This document shows, piece by piece, positions 16,730-26,923 of a stretch of DNA of 64,000 nt. Numbering within the stretch: position 1 is the first letter of the stretch; the number at the start of each line of letters is the position of its first letter. Origin of the DNA: Caldilineaceae bacterium. GTDB lineage: Bacteria > Chloroflexota > Anaerolineae > Caldilineales > Caldilineaceae. The position numbers and the translations under genes were made by a program. The stretch is from NCBI GenBank assembly GCA_022823185.1, contig JAJDXQ010000038.1, forward strand, positions 1 through 64,000, written 5' to 3'. Under the pieces are notes generated by a model, which was not told the origin of the DNA, did not search any database, and was given only the letters and a program-made list of their open reading frames with translations.

Positions 16730-18322
16730 TCAGAACTCTCTGCACAACACTCCCACCGGAACTTCAATCAGGGTTGGTTTGCCGTTCTCAGCAGCGATAG
16801 CTTCCTCCAAGGCCCTCTGCAGAGCGTTCGCGTCCTCGGCCAAGACCCCGTGCGCGCCAAAGCTGTGCGCCAGTGCCACGAAATCAGGATTATGCAGCTT
16901 CGTGCCAAGAACGTGTCCGTCGAACTCCTCCATCTGCGCGCGCAAAACGTTCCCGTAGGCGTTGTCATTGAATACGATCGCGGCGGCGCCGATGCCATAC
17001 TGTACGGCGGTCGAGAGTTCCTGCGCATTGTATAGGAACCCCCCGTCTCCTGACAGCGAAACAACGAACCGGTCCGGGCAGCCCACCTTCGCGCCGACAG
17101 CAATCGGATAGGCGCAGCCCAGCGTCCCGTGCGAAGAGCTTGTCAAATACCCGCGCGGCGACTTGGGCCGGAAATAGTTGCGGCTGTAGTAGCCCATCTG
17201 GTTCATGCCCTGGATCACGATGGAATCGTCCGGCAGCGCCGAATGAATCGCCTCCATGAAATCCCACTGCGGCTGCAACTGTGAGGACGGATCGAAGCGG
17301 GCCCCGTTGATAGCCGCAACCTCAGCCTGGACGGCCTCGGCCCTGTCAGCGCGGGAAGGGCAGGCAGCGGCGACGGCCCGATTGAGCGCCATCATGACGG
17401 GATAGGCATCGCCCTGTATGGCCAGCTGCTCGCTGTCGCCTTCGAGCTCGGCCTCGTCGACGTCGATGCGGATCACCTGCTGGCCGTCGCCGCGCCTGAA
17501 GTTGCTCGCGCCGACTGCGAGAATCAGGTCCCGACCTGTGAGCCAGCTGCGAAGCGGCTGAAAGCGCATTTCGGCCATGCCAAGAGACAGCGGATGGAGT
17601 TCCGAAATTGCCCCTTTGCCCTGTCTCGTCGTCACGACCGGAATCTGCAGGTAGTCTGCCAACTCGGCCACGAGCGTGGCGGCCCTGGCCCGCATTACGC
17701 CGCCCCCGGCCAAGATGACCGGCCGCCGCGCCGACACGAGCAGTTCCGCCGCCTGCTGAATGATCTGCGCATCGTCAAACTTGGGCTCTGGTGTATCGGA
17801 AGCCGGCTGTGCCATGCCAACCTCCTCCGTCGCGGCGAACACCGCAGGAGGCACCTCGATCCCCACCGGCCGCGGCCGCCCCGTGCGCAGCTGCTGAAAC
17901 GCCTCCCGCACAATCTCAGGAATCTCGGCCGGACGCCGCGCACGGCCAACCCACTTCGTCAGCGGACCCAGCCACGCGCTCTCGTCGAGTTCAAGCCCCT
18001 TCTTGCGATGGTGATGGCCTCCCGTCACCACCAATATCGGCGATGACGTCGCGTAGGCGGTTGCGGCGCCTGAAAGGGCATTGAAGAGACCGGGCCCCTC
18101 CACAACCAGGGCCGCCCCGATCTCGCCGCTGGCGCGCGCATACCCGTCCGCCATATAGCTGGCCGCCTGCTCGTGCCGAACCGCGATATAGCGGATGCTC
18201 GGTGTTGAATACAGCGCGTCGATCGCTTCATATTGCCCCGCCCCCGGCACGCCGAATACGACCCGCAGCCCTTCAGCGGCCAGTGACCGCACCAACGCCT
18301 GCCCTCCATTCATTCTCGCCAT
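16730..18322 (-). CDS. ThDP-dependent enzyme, acetolactate-synthase-like
   Basis: This 530-residue protein shows the three-domain plan of the acetolactate synthase / benzoylformate decarboxylase superfamily. The N-terminal pyrimidine-binding domain has the catalytic glutamate E51 in VRHEQAASYMADGYAR. A central domain follows, then a C-terminal pyrophosphate-binding domain with the GDGGFLYNAQEL...NDNAYG motif that binds Mg and ThDP. Such enzymes decarboxylate 2-keto acids and may ligate the product to a second carbonyl. Next to an HpaI aldolase, which releases pyruvate, a role in keto-acid handling is plausible. No regulatory small subunit is nearby, so biosynthetic acetolactate synthase is unlikely. 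Confidence 0.92.
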   Translation of the reverse strand: MARMNGGQALVRSLAAEGLRVVFGVPGAGQYEAIDALYSTPSIRYIAVRHEQAASYMADGYARASGEIGAALVVEGPGLFNALSGAATAYATSSPILVVTGGHHHRKKGLELDESAWLGPLTKWVGRARRPAEIPEIVREAFQQLRTGRPRPVGIEVPPAVFAATEEVGMAQPASDTPEPKFDDAQIIQQAAELLVSARRPVILAGGGVMRARAATLVAELADYLQIPVVTTRQGKGAISELHPLSLGMAEMRFQPLRSWLTGRDLILAVGASNFRRGDGQQVIRIDVDEAELEGDSEQLAIQGDAYPVMMALNRAVAAACPSRADRAEAVQAEVAAINGARFDPSSQLQPQWDFMEAIHSALPDDSIVIQGMNQMGYYSRNYFRPKSPRGYLTSSSHGTLGCAYPIAVGAKVGCPDRFVVSLSGDGGFLYNAQELSTAVQYGIGAAAIVFNDNAYGNVLRAQMEEFDGHVLGTKLHNPDFVALAHSFGAHGVLAEDANALQRALEEAIAAENGKPTLIEVPVGVLCREF

Positions 18323-18400
18323 AGATCAGCTATCCTGACTGTCCTGTTTCGAATCAACTTTGGTCCAAGTTCTCGGTTTCTATACGCGTTATCCTGGCTA

Positions 18401-19471
18401 TCAAGGAAGCGCGGGCACGATCTCGTTGGCCAGCGTCTCCATGCAGGCGAGCCACCGTTCCTTGTCATCCCAGTCGTGCGCAATCATCAGCAGCGTGCCC
18501 CAGCCACCGGTCTCTTCGTACAGTTCATGCAGTCGCCGCAGACACTCATCCTTGTCACCGATGATGCACAGTTTCTTCAGCATGTAGTCCACGGTGACAT
18601 CCTCGTCAGGCATCTCCGGGTCGTCTTTCAATACCTCGACCATGCCCGCCGATCCGATCAACCAGCGCAAATAGGCCATTGATCCCGCCAAGGCGCCGCT
18701 GCTGGCCCGTTCCCAGGCTGCTTCGGTCGTCTCGTCGATGAAGATGCTGCGAGATACGCGCCAAATGTCTCGGTCCGGCTCTGGCAGTCCGGTGGAAGCG
18801 GCCCCCTTGCAATAGGTCTCCCAATGTTCGGCAAGCGTGGAGCCGGAAACAACGTTTGTGCTGATGGGGATGTATCCCCTTTCGCCCGCCATGTTGGCTG
18901 CTCGAGACTGGCCGCGGATGATGCTCATCCCGATCGGCGGATGCGGCTTCTGATACGGTTGCAGCATCTCGCCGATTCCATACTCAGGGTTTCCCCCTTC
19001 AAGTTTGATGTGGTAGAAGTCGCCTTTGAAATCAAAAGGCGGATCGGTCTGCCATAGCTTCAGAATCATGTCGATGCTCTCGACCGTCATCAGGCCCTGC
19101 GTGCCCGGATCCGGCAGGTCGAAGAGACCCCAGTCGGTCGGTACGCCCCCCTGCCCGAACCCGCAATTGATGCGTCCGCGCGAGAGATGGTCCAGGTAGG
19201 CCAGCCGCACCGCCACGTTGACCGGGTGATGCTGCGGCAGGATGGAGACGCCGCTTCCGAGCCGGATGTTTTTGGTGCGCGGAAGGACGTTGGCGATGAA
19301 AACATCGTTCGACGGAATCGGTTCCCATGCGAGCGTATGGTGCTGGCCGATCCAGGCCTCGCTGAACCCCAACTCGTCCGCCCGCACCACAAATTCGATA
19401 TCCTCTTCAAATCCGAGAGTAAAGTCCTTTTCCGGCGGATGCAGCGGCATCATGAATGTGCCAAGTTTCAT
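18401..19471 (-). CDS. LLM-class flavin-dependent monooxygenase
   Basis: The 356-residue protein is a bacterial-luciferase-like TIM-barrel enzyme of the FMN-using group. It has the AWIGQHHTLAWEP segment near residue 40, typical of alkanal and limonene-type monooxygenases, the RLGSGVSILPQHHPV strand and INCGFGQGGVPTDWG. It differs from the F420-type LLM protein at 2563 in length and motif. A GGGAGG ribosome-binding site lies eight bases before the ATG. It is flanked by a ThDP enzyme and a sialidase-like propeller. It would need a flavin reductase encoded elsewhere. The substrate cannot be inferred. Confidence 0.92.
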   Translation of the reverse strand: MKLGTFMMPLHPPEKDFTLGFEEDIEFVVRADELGFSEAWIGQHHTLAWEPIPSNDVFIANVLPRTKNIRLGSGVSILPQHHPVNVAVRLAYLDHLSRGRINCGFGQGGVPTDWGLFDLPDPGTQGLMTVESIDMILKLWQTDPPFDFKGDFYHIKLEGGNPEYGIGEMLQPYQKPHPPIGMSIIRGQSRAANMAGERGYIPISTNVVSGSTLAEHWETYCKGAASTGLPEPDRDIWRVSRSIFIDETTEAAWERASSGALAGSMAYLRWLIGSAGMVEVLKDDPEMPDEDVTVDYMLKKLCIIGDKDECLRRLHELYEETGGWGTLLMIAHDWDDKERWLACMETLANEIVPALP

Positions 19472-19504
19472 TTCAATGCCTCCCTCTTTCCTCTGTGAGA
19501 GCTG

Positions 19505-20689
19505 TTAGCGCGGCGGCGTGCCTCTGCTATGGGTTGGCTTCAGATCGAGTGCCAACGCCCTGAAATTCTCGATGCGGTGCAAAGTGACAAGATTCGTGTC
19601 ATGCTGGTTGAACCCACCCTGCGAAGTGCGGGAAATCACCAGCAGATCGTTCCCCCTGATCAGTTGCGAAGCATAGCTGAAAGCTTCGAAAATGCTGCGA
19701 CTCATCGCCACACAGCCGGCCTGGAACCAGTTGAGGGCGTCCAGGCTGTACATCAGCATCAATATGCGCCGTTCGTTGCCCGGCGGGCTTGCGAAGCCGG
19801 CGGCGCGCAGCGGTTCCCGATCCTGCCACGTGTCGGTTGGCAGTGTCACGGTCGTCCAGAACAGGTCGCTCGGCTCGTCGTATACGATGTGGAATTTACA
19901 CTGCGCCCCCGGCATTGGATAGAACTGGATAAAGCGGTAATCCAAAGTCTCGCCGTCATCCTCCAGGCCGCAAACTGAAGCAATGCCTCCCGTCGTATGC
20001 CCGTCAATGATGGTGCGCAGAAGCACTCGCATCTCCCCGCGTACGTCGATGATGTTGCCCTCAATGAAACAGTCCTCCACCACCTTGTCCGCAGCGCTCG
20101 CCTGGTAACGGCGCTGGCTCAACGCGTCCGGCACGCCGGGGAAGCGGACCTTGTTGGACATGCGCCAGGCTGACGGGTCGAGCAGGTCCCGTTCGAGGTC
20201 GCCGGCGATGACGAGCGACTCCCACTGGCTCCTGCCAACCGCGTCGTCGCCGACCGGGCAAGTCTCGAAAGCGCGATAGACGCAGCCGTTGCGAAAGAGG
20301 ATGCTGGTCGGCGCGTTGTGATGACGGCCGCCAAACAGCCGGGAAGGATGGCTCCAGCTTACCCCTCCGTCCTCCGATCGCGCGATGATGATTTCACGGC
20401 TCAGGCGGCGGTTGCCAATGCAGTACAACGTGTCTTCTACTGGAAACAGTGAAGGCCATATGATGTCCAGCGCCGCGGTCCTGCGCCAATGGTTGCCGTC
20501 GTCGTCGCTCACAAGGATTTCGAGCTGGTCGGGGATCTTCTCAACGAGCGGCTGCGGGCGAAACCATTCAAAACTCGCGATCAAGCGACCCGATGGCAGC
20601 TGCGCCAGACATGGCGAGCCGGTATACACACTCTCTCTGTCGGGAGACGCCGCCAGCACCAGAAAGTCGCCCGCGAGAATCCTGTTCAT
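19505..20689 (-). CDS. Sialidase-superfamily beta-propeller protein
   Basis: The 394-residue protein has the repeat pattern of a six-bladed sialidase/neuraminidase propeller. Asp-box motifs are visible at 61-68 (SDDDGNHW) and 105-112 (SEDGGVSW). The LAQLPSGRLIASFEW segment near residue 28 is a typical first-blade strand. No signal peptide is present, so it appears cytoplasmic and probably works on an imported oligosaccharide or glycoside. It directly follows the ATPase genes of a complete importer. It could be a true exo-glycosidase or only a propeller relative; the tri-arginine cluster of sialidases is not obvious. A second, divergent family member is at 27321. Confidence 0.87.
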   Translation of the reverse strand: MNRILAGDFLVLAASPDRESVYTGSPCLAQLPSGRLIASFEWFRPQPLVEKIPDQLEILVSDDDGNHWRRTAALDIIWPSLFPVEDTLYCIGNRRLSREIIIARSEDGGVSWSHPSRLFGGRHHNAPTSILFRNGCVYRAFETCPVGDDAVGRSQWESLVIAGDLERDLLDPSAWRMSNKVRFPGVPDALSQRRYQASAADKVVEDCFIEGNIIDVRGEMRVLLRTIIDGHTTGGIASVCGLEDDGETLDYRFIQFYPMPGAQCKFHIVYDEPSDLFWTTVTLPTDTWQDREPLRAAGFASPPGNERRILMLMYSLDALNWFQAGCVAMSRSIFEAFSYASQLIRGNDLLVISRTSQGGFNQHDTNLVTLHRIENFRALALDLKPTHSRGTPPR

Positions 20690-20823
20690 CAGCTGCCTTG
20701 TGAAGTCTGTTGGAAAGAGTGCGGAAGGATTGTAATGGTGTCGTCAGCCGCATCGCATGCCCGCGCCATTCGCCTTGGAGGTGGGGTAGAGGGAGCGGCA
20801 ACCTTCTTCCGGCGGCCTTGGTG

Positions 20824-21816
20824 TCACACCGCGTGACATGCGACCCAATGGCCGGGCTCGGCCTCCCGCCACTCCGGCACCTCATGAGCGCACGGCTCAA
20901 AGGCAAGCGGACAGCGGGGATGGAAGCGGCAACCGCTGGGCGGGCTGATCGCGCTCGGCACGTTGCCTTGAATGACGATATGCTCCCGTTGCCGCTCCTT
21001 GCGAGGATTGGGTACCGGCACCGACAGCAAAAGCGCGTTGGTATAGGGATGCAAGGGGTTGTCAAATAAGCTCTCTTTCGGCGCCATCTCCACCACCCGG
21101 CCCAGATACATCACCGCTACCCTGTCGCTGATATGGCGTACCACGGCCAGGTCATGAGCGATGAAGAGGTAAGTGAGGTCATACTCTTCCTGCAGGTCCT
21201 GCAGCAGGTTGATAATCTGGGCCTGAATCGAGACGTCCAAGGCCGAAATTGGCTCATCGCAGACAATAAACTCCGGTTCGCAAGCCAAAGCGCGTGCAAT
21301 ACACACCCGCTGCCGCTGGCCGCCGGAGAATTCGTGCGGGTAGCGGAACGCAAAAGCAGGGTTAAGCCCGACATCGTTCAGCAGCCTGGAAATCCGTTCC
21401 TGGGCCTCCCTCCCGCTTGCCAGCTCATGCAGCCAGAGGGGTTCGCCAATCGCGTTGCCTATCGTCATGCGCGGGCTGAGTGTAGAATATGGATCCTGGA
21501 AAATGATCTGCATTCGCCTGCGCAGCGGCCGCATCTCCTTCTCCGAAAGCCCGGTGACCTCCTTCTCTTCAAAGTAGACTTTTCCCGAGGTCGGTCGATG
21601 CAACTGAAGCAGTGTCAGGCCCGCCGTAGATTTGCCGCAGCCGGATTCGCCCACAAGTCCCAGCGTCTCGCCCCGCCGCACGTCAAAGGAGACTTCGTCC
21701 AGCGCATGCACCGTCGCCTTGGTCTCGCCATAGGCTCCAATGCGCACGGAGAAGTGCTTGGTCAGATTCTCAACCCGTACAAGGGGCGCCCTGTTGCTGC
21801 TGTCAGTCTGGCTCAT
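20824..21816 (-). CDS. Oligopeptide-type ABC ATPase (OppF/DppF-like)
   Basis: This 330-residue ATPase energises the importer encoded upstream. It has Walker [13 protein letters not shown] near residue 55, the ABC signature [16 protein letters not shown] and Walker [13 protein letters not shown]. The C-terminal extension with [15 protein letters not shown] is specific to the oligopeptide/dipeptide branch. It follows the OppD-like gene after a 48-base gap. The start lies at an ATG with a weak ribosome-binding site. Because the first peptide-type importer in this window has no ATPases of its own, this subunit might also serve it. Confidence 0.95.
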   Translation of the reverse strand: MSQTDSSNRAPLVRVENLTKHFSVRIGAYGETKATVHALDEVSFDVRRGETLGLVGESGCGKSTAGLTLLQLHRPTSGKVYFEEKEVTGLSEKEMRPLRRRMQIIFQDPYSTLSPRMTIGNAIGEPLWLHELASGREAQERISRLLNDVGLNPAFAFRYPHEFSGGQRQRVCIARALACEPEFIVCDEPISALDVSIQAQIINLLQDLQEEYDLTYLFIAHDLAVVRHISDRVAVMYLGRVVEMAPKESLFDNPLHPYTNALLLSVPVPNPRKERQREHIVIQGNVPSAISPPSGCRFHPRCPLAFEPCAHEVPEWREAEPGHWVACHAV

Positions 21817-21864
21817 AACCGATTCTGGTATTCCGGTATCTGGATAGGCTCAGGTTGGCCCTGG

Positions 21865-22884
21865 CTAAACGCTGCCGGCCGCGGCGCCGGCCTCCAATTC
21901 TACCTCGCGGATGTCGACCCAGCAGGCGGCGCGATGGCCACCGTCACTGGCGTCGATAACCGGCTCCAGCATGGGGTTTTCTTTTCGGCAACGGTCGATG
22001 GCATACGGGCAGCGGGGGTGAAAGGGGCAGAAATCCGGCAGGTCGACCAGGTCCGGCGGCGAACCGCCAATCGTCGTCAGACGCGTTCCCGTCTCACCTG
22101 CCAGGCTTGGCAGCGCCCCCATCAGCCCAACCGTATAGGGGTGACGCGGATCTTCGAAAAGCGCATCGACCGGCGCCTCCTCGACAATGTAGCCCGCATA
22201 CATGACGATGACCCGGTCGGCAATGCCCGCGACGACGCTCAAATCATGCGTAATCCAGATCACTGCAACGCCCGACCGGTCGCGTAACTCCTTGACCAGC
22301 TCGACGATCTGCGCCTGAATCGTAACATCCAGCGCGGTCGTAGGCTCATCCGCGATCAGGACAGCCGGTTCACACGACATCGACATGGCGATCATCACCC
22401 GCTGGCGCATGCCGCCGGAGAACTGGTGCGGATATTCCCGCAGCCGCGCCTCACCGTCGGGGATTCCCACCATCTCCAGCAGTTCTGCGCTCCGGGCAAG
22501 CGCCTCACTCTTGCTCATCCCTCGATGATAGATGAGCGGCTCGGCCATCTGCGTGCCAATGTTGATGAACGGGTTGAGCGAAGTCATCGGATCCTGGAAA
22601 ATCATGCCGATCTCGCCGCCGCGCACGTCTCGCAGTTGCCGCAGGTTAAGCTGAAGCAGATCTTCGCCCCGCAGCAGCACCTGGCCGCTCTCTATGCTGG
22701 CGGCCGGCGGCAACAGCCGGACAAGGCTGAGCATGGTCACGCTCTTGCCGCAACCGCTTTCGCCCACCACCGCCAGGGTATCGCCCTGGTCCAGTTGGAA
22801 GGAGACCCCGTTGACCGCGTAGACGAATCCCTTGCGGACTTGGAAGCGGGTCTGCAGATCTTGAACATCAAGGAGAACTGACAT
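21865..22884 (-). CDS. Oligopeptide-type ABC ATPase (OppD/DppD-like)
   Basis: The 339-residue protein is the partner ATPase of the same importer. It has Walker [12 protein letters not shown], signature [16 protein letters not shown] and Walker [13 protein letters not shown]. The [18 protein letters not shown] tail segment, with its conserved cysteines, marks the OppD/DppD group. The ribosome-binding site is weak, consistent with its position in the middle of a long operon (binding protein, OppB, OppC, OppD, OppF, sialidase-like). Confidence 0.95.
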   Translation of the reverse strand: MSVLLDVQDLQTRFQVRKGFVYAVNGVSFQLDQGDTLAVVGESGCGKSVTMLSLVRLLPPAASIESGQVLLRGEDLLQLNLRQLRDVRGGEIGMIFQDPMTSLNPFINIGTQMAEPLIYHRGMSKSEALARSAELLEMVGIPDGEARLREYPHQFSGGMRQRVMIAMSMSCEPAVLIADEPTTALDVTIQAQIVELVKELRDRSGVAVIWITHDLSVVAGIADRVIVMYAGYIVEEAPVDALFEDPRHPYTVGLMGALPSLAGETGTRLTTIGGSPPDLVDLPDFCPFHPRCPYAIDRCRKENPMLEPVIDASDGGHRAACWVDIREVELEAGAAAGSV

Positions 22885-22967
22885 AGCGTTTGTAAGTTCG
22901 TTCTCTTGCTGTGGCAGGTAACCGGGTGTAGGCGGGCTTCAAACGCGCAGGAGCTGTTGCTGGAGCC

Positions 22968-23939
22968 TTACCCTCCCCACTGACGGGGATTGAGCGCATC
23001 GTTGAGGCCGTCGCCCAACCAGGCAAACGACACCGTGATGATGGCCATCATCACGGCCGGCCCGGCCAGCAGGTAAGGATGGGTCTGCCACATTCTCAGC
23101 CCGTCGCTGATCATCTTCCCCCAGCTGGGTATGGGCAGCTGCACGCCAACGCCCAGGAAACTGAAGGCTGACTCCAGCACCATGGCGCCGCCCAGGCCGG
23201 CGCTCACCGCCACGATAAGAGGGCCCATTGCATTTGGAATCACGTAGCGCGTGAGAATTCGGCCCGTCGGCATGCCCAGGGCGCGAGCGGCCAGCACGTA
23301 GTTGCGGCTGCGGATCGACAGAATCTGGCCCCGGATCAGGCGGGCGTAGCCGGGCCACTGGATCAGCGCGAGCGCGCCAAAGACCAGGACAAGATCAACC
23401 CACATCGTCTGGCGGAAGAAACCGTTCTTCGTCGCCAGGTACATCTGCTCCATCCAGGCTTCGAGCGGAACCTTCAGCGTCAGATTGATAACAATTGCCA
23501 GCAGCAGAGCCGGCATCGAACGTGTCATGTCGGTCAGCCATACCACCAGCATGTCGACCCGTCCACCGAGGTATCCTGCCAGGGAACCCATGATCAGCCC
23601 GACGATCAGGCTGATTGCGGTCGAGACCAGGCCCACCGCCACAGCTGTGCGGGCGCCGTAGAGAATGCGGCTGAACACGTCTCGTCCCAACTCGTCGGTG
23701 CCCAACCAGTGTTCGCTCGACGGCGCGGCCAGCCGGGCCGTAAAGTCCTGGGCCAGAAAGTCGTAGGGTGTCAGGTATGGACCAAATATAGCGATGAAAA
23801 AGAGGAGGACGATGGGAATGATGCCGATGACCGCGAGCTTATTCGCGGCCAGGCGCGCGAAGGCGTCCTTCCAAAGATTGGTGCGGCTGGCCTCCGCGAT
23901 GCCAAAGTCGTCTGTTGGCGTTATTTCCTGGGTCGTCAT
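22968..23939 (-). CDS. Oligopeptide-type ABC permease (OppC/DppC-like)
   Basis: The 323-residue inner-membrane protein has the OppC/DppC features: a first transmembrane helix at about 34-54, GTDELGRDVFSRILYGARTAV, and an EAA loop NYVLAARALGMPTGRILTRYVIP. Compared with the OppC-like protein at 9791 it carries extra residues before the EAA loop (about 165-190, WMEQMYLATKNGFFRQTMW), which should form an enlarged periplasmic loop. It pairs with the OppB-like protein upstream. Confidence 0.94.
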   Translation of the reverse strand: MTTQEITPTDDFGIAEASRTNLWKDAFARLAANKLAVIGIIPIVLLFFIAIFGPYLTPYDFLAQDFTARLAAPSSEHWLGTDELGRDVFSRILYGARTAVAVGLVSTAISLIVGLIMGSLAGYLGGRVDMLVVWLTDMTRSMPALLLAIVINLTLKVPLEAWMEQMYLATKNGFFRQTMWVDLVLVFGALALIQWPGYARLIRGQILSIRSRNYVLAARALGMPTGRILTRYVIPNAMGPLIVAVSAGLGGAMVLESAFSFLGVGVQLPIPSWGKMISDGLRMWQTHPYLLAGPAVMMAIITVSFAWLGDGLNDALNPRQWGG

Positions 23940-24096
23940 CTCTCTATGGTCTGCTGGTCAGTTGAGAGCGAATTCGCTTCACTTCTTTCAAGACGGGCTC
24001 AAAAAAGGGGTTTCGGCGTCCCTTTCCGCTGAGAACCTGTGAGGGCATTCGCGATGGACCGCGGGGCGAGGCCTGTCCTCGGTAACTTGGGATCGG

Positions 24097-25062
24097 TTAC
24101 TCCTCGACACCGGTCATTGCCTGGGCGGCTCTCGGGTCCAACAGCGGGTAGGTGATGTCAACCAACAGGTTCAATGCCATCACCAGGAACGCGCCGATCA
24201 GGGTGATTGCCACAATTACTGGATAGTCCACTCCGTAGGTGAAGTCGATCGTCAGGCGGCCCAGACCGGGGATGCCGAAAATCTTTTCGACGATGATTGC
24301 GCCGTTTACAATGCCAATTAACATCTGCCCCAATACGGTGACGACCGGCGTCAACACAGGCCGCAGCATGTGGCGGACAATGACCATGAACTCCGGGACC
24401 CCCTTGGCGCGCGCTGTCCGCACATAGTCCTCCGACAACACCTCCAGCACGCCCGAACGCGTCTGACGAATGATGATCGCGATCGAGCCGAAGACCATCA
24501 CGAACATGGGTAGAATCGCCTTCTTGCTGAACAATCCTTCCCAGCCGTAGGGCGTTGTCTTCATAATTCCAAGACCCAATACCAGAAAGACCATCAGCAT
24601 GGGTCCAACAACGTAGCTCGGAATCCCGCTGATAAACAGCGCGGAGCCGAGTATCGAATTGTCGACCCAGTTGTTGTGGTTTAAACCCGCAATGATCCCC
24701 AATGGGATGCCGATCAGGGCCACCAGAATCACCGTCGCAAGCCCAATCTGAAAAGAGACAGGCGCAGTGGCGCCGATCATGTCATTCACCGAGCGCCCCG
24801 ATATCACCGACATGCCGAGGTCGCCTTGCACCAGGTGCCAGGTGTATTCTCCGAACTGAACGAGAAAGGGCCGGTCGAGCCCCTTTTCGCGGCGAATGGC
24901 ATCCAACCTCTGCGCGTCGTAGGTTACGTCTCCCTCTTCGCGCAGAAACATCAGCTTGATCGGATCGCCCGCGCCAAAAAAGGCCATCGCATACACGGAT
25001 AGGGCAAGAAGCAGCAGGGCCGGAATCCAGTAAAGAATGCGGCGCAATATGTATTGACCCAT
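24097..25062 (-). CDS. Oligopeptide-type ABC permease (OppB/DppB-like)
   Basis: The 321-residue membrane protein starts MGQYILRRILYWIPALLLLA, a typical OppB/DppB N-terminal helix. It has a long periplasmic region and the EAA loop DYVRTARAKGVPEFMVIVRHML, and it ends with IPGLGRLTIDFTYGVDYPVI. It is the second gene of its operon, separated from the binding protein by 181 bases that contain an inverted repeat. Confidence 0.94.
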   Translation of the reverse strand: MGQYILRRILYWIPALLLLALSVYAMAFFGAGDPIKLMFLREEGDVTYDAQRLDAIRREKGLDRPFLVQFGEYTWHLVQGDLGMSVISGRSVNDMIGATAPVSFQIGLATVILVALIGIPLGIIAGLNHNNWVDNSILGSALFISGIPSYVVGPMLMVFLVLGLGIMKTTPYGWEGLFSKKAILPMFVMVFGSIAIIIRQTRSGVLEVLSEDYVRTARAKGVPEFMVIVRHMLRPVLTPVVTVLGQMLIGIVNGAIIVEKIFGIPGLGRLTIDFTYGVDYPVIVAITLIGAFLVMALNLLVDITYPLLDPRAAQAMTGVEE

Positions 25063-25176
25063 TGCTAACCCTAACCCTTCATTGCTGGAATCGGATGGCT
25101 TTCACCAACCAGCATCTGCCTGCGGGGAACGAGAAAACGCGCGTTAAAGAGTCTGTAAGCCGTGTAAAGCCGTAGA

Positions 25177-25207
25177 CAAAGGCGCCAGATGGCCACTGAC
25201 GCCTTTG
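25177..25207 (-). promoter_or_regulatory. Intercistronic hairpin between binding protein and permease
   Basis: CAAAGGCG (25177-25184) and CGCCTTTG (25200-25207) form a perfect 8-base-pair stem around a 15-base loop. It lies 36 bases 3' of the binding-protein stop codon, with no clear U run after it. The position matches the hairpin at 11789-11827 in the other peptide-type operon and suggests differential expression of binding protein over permease. Confidence 0.6.
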
Positions 25208-25243
25208 CCGCGGCATCAAGTCGAGTTCAGGTTCGCGTAAACG

Positions 25244-26923
25244 CTATTCCATGTGCTCGATGTAGATCTTCCAGGGTTCGATGAACTGGGCGTCTGCGTT
25301 GCGTCGCGTGCCATGCACCCAGGGCATCGCGCCGCCGCGGGCCGATCCGCCGCAGCCGGTCCCGATCGGAATCACCATCCACTGTTCGTGGAAGAGCCGC
25401 TGGGCCTGTCGCGCCAGTTCAATGCGTTCAGGATCGTCGGCCCCCTTTGTTACGGCCTCTTCGATCAGGGCATCGACCTCAGGATCATGGTAGCCGCCCA
25501 TGATGTTGCGCGCCAGATTGGACGAGGAATGCAGCGAGCCGAGCAGCATCAGGGCTGCGTCGGGAACGCGGACGCCGGCGCCGTCACGGAACAGTGCCGG
25601 CGCGCCGGGGCCTTCCCAGCTGTCAAACTGCGGGCTCATCTCGATCGCCTCGATGCCGAAGAGCTGGCGCCACTGCTCCGCCATGTACTGCGCCAGCACC
25701 TCCGTCCCGGGGCTGCTCACGCCGGCCATGATCATCTTGGGCACGTCAGACACGTCGGCGTACCCTGAGGCAGCCATCGCCTCTTGGGCGGCTTCCGGAT
25801 CGAACGGATGCGGAACGAAGTCGGGATCCGCTCCCGGCAGCGCCCGCAGCGGCTCGCCGCTGGGTACCCAACCGCTGCCGTCAGGGCTGGACAGGTTGAA
25901 GATCTGCTCTCTGTCCACCGCCAGAATCAACGCCTTGCGGAAGTTGATGTCGTTGGTCGGCTCGATGGTGGGATTCAGGAAGAAGCCGCCAATGCCGGGG
26001 GCTTCAGCGCATTCAAAGTAGTCGGCGCCAAGCAGTGCCTGTGAAGTGGCGTCGTTGGGCGGCCAGCCCTGGTCCAGCTCGTCATTGGCCAGCATCGTCG
26101 TGACAATCGTCGTGTCCTCAATTGAGGTGACGGTGAATCGGTCCAGCATCGGCTCCGCCACCCAGAAGTTCGGATTCTTTACAAAGGTAACGACGCCCTT
26201 GTTCAGATCCATCTCGTCCGGCATGTAGGGACCGCTGGTGACGGGATTGTTCTTCGGATGCCACCACTCCGCGACCTCAAAGCCATCCTCCCCAATCGCG
26301 ACCGAAGCCTTGACCGGGCCAATCAGGTTGGTGGCCAGCTTCTTGTGAAATAGGGGGTCCGGCCCTTCCAGAGTAACCTGCACCGTGCTATCGTCCAACG
26401 CGACCACACCGGGCATCGTCATCGCCTCGCCGTTGAACACATCCTCAAAGCCAACCACACCTGTGAGGAACAGGGTGACGCGCTGGTGCGTGGTCGCGGG
26501 ATGGGCAATCAGGTTCCAGGTTGCCACCACGTCGTGGGCGGTGATCGCGCTTCCATCCGAATAGACGGCATCCGGGTCAATCTTGAAGGTCCACTGCGTC
26601 ATGTCTTCATTGGGCGTCCACTCGTTGAAGACATAGGCATGCAGTTCGCCGTGCTCATCAATGTACATTGGCCCGGCGTTCCAGAATGCCAGGTAATGCA
26701 TGTTCCAGCCCCCGCCTCGCAGCGGCGACCAGTCCTGCGCAAAGAACGGAATCGTCGCGCGGAAATGCTGCTCCTCCATCATCTCGTCCCCGGCGTCTGC
26801 GGCCATCTCTCCCGAATCGGCCGCCGGAGCCGCCGGAGCCGCACAGGCCGAGACAACGAGGGCAAGCGCCATCAGCGCCATTAGAATGACCCACAACTTT
26901 GGGACCTTGCGTTTCGACAACAT
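25244..26923 (-). CDS. Extracellular solute-binding lipoprotein, family 5 (peptide/glycan type)
   Basis: This 559-residue protein is the binding protein of the complete importer. The signal peptide ends VVSAC with lipid-carrying C27, followed by an Ala/Pro linker. The family 5 core is recognisable in WTFKIDPDAVYSDGSAITAHDVV and in RKALILAVDREQIFNL. The ATG at 26923 is favoured over the TTG one codon earlier, because GGGAGGAG then has ideal spacing. It is only distantly similar to the binding protein at 11838, so the two importers probably see different substrates. Confidence 0.95.
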   Translation of the reverse strand: MLSKRKVPKLWVILMALMALALVVSACAAPAAPAADSGEMAADAGDEMMEEQHFRATIPFFAQDWSPLRGGGWNMHYLAFWNAGPMYIDEHGELHAYVFNEWTPNEDMTQWTFKIDPDAVYSDGSAITAHDVVATWNLIAHPATTHQRVTLFLTGVVGFEDVFNGEAMTMPGVVALDDSTVQVTLEGPDPLFHKKLATNLIGPVKASVAIGEDGFEVAEWWHPKNNPVTSGPYMPDEMDLNKGVVTFVKNPNFWVAEPMLDRFTVTSIEDTTIVTTMLANDELDQGWPPNDATSQALLGADYFECAEAPGIGGFFLNPTIEPTNDINFRKALILAVDREQIFNLSSPDGSGWVPSGEPLRALPGADPDFVPHPFDPEAAQEAMAASGYADVSDVPKMIMAGVSSPGTEVLAQYMAEQWRQLFGIEAIEMSPQFDSWEGPGAPALFRDGAGVRVPDAALMLLGSLHSSSNLARNIMGGYHDPEVDALIEEAVTKGADDPERIELARQAQRLFHEQWMVIPIGTGCGGSARGGAMPWVHGTRRNADAQFIEPWKIYIEHME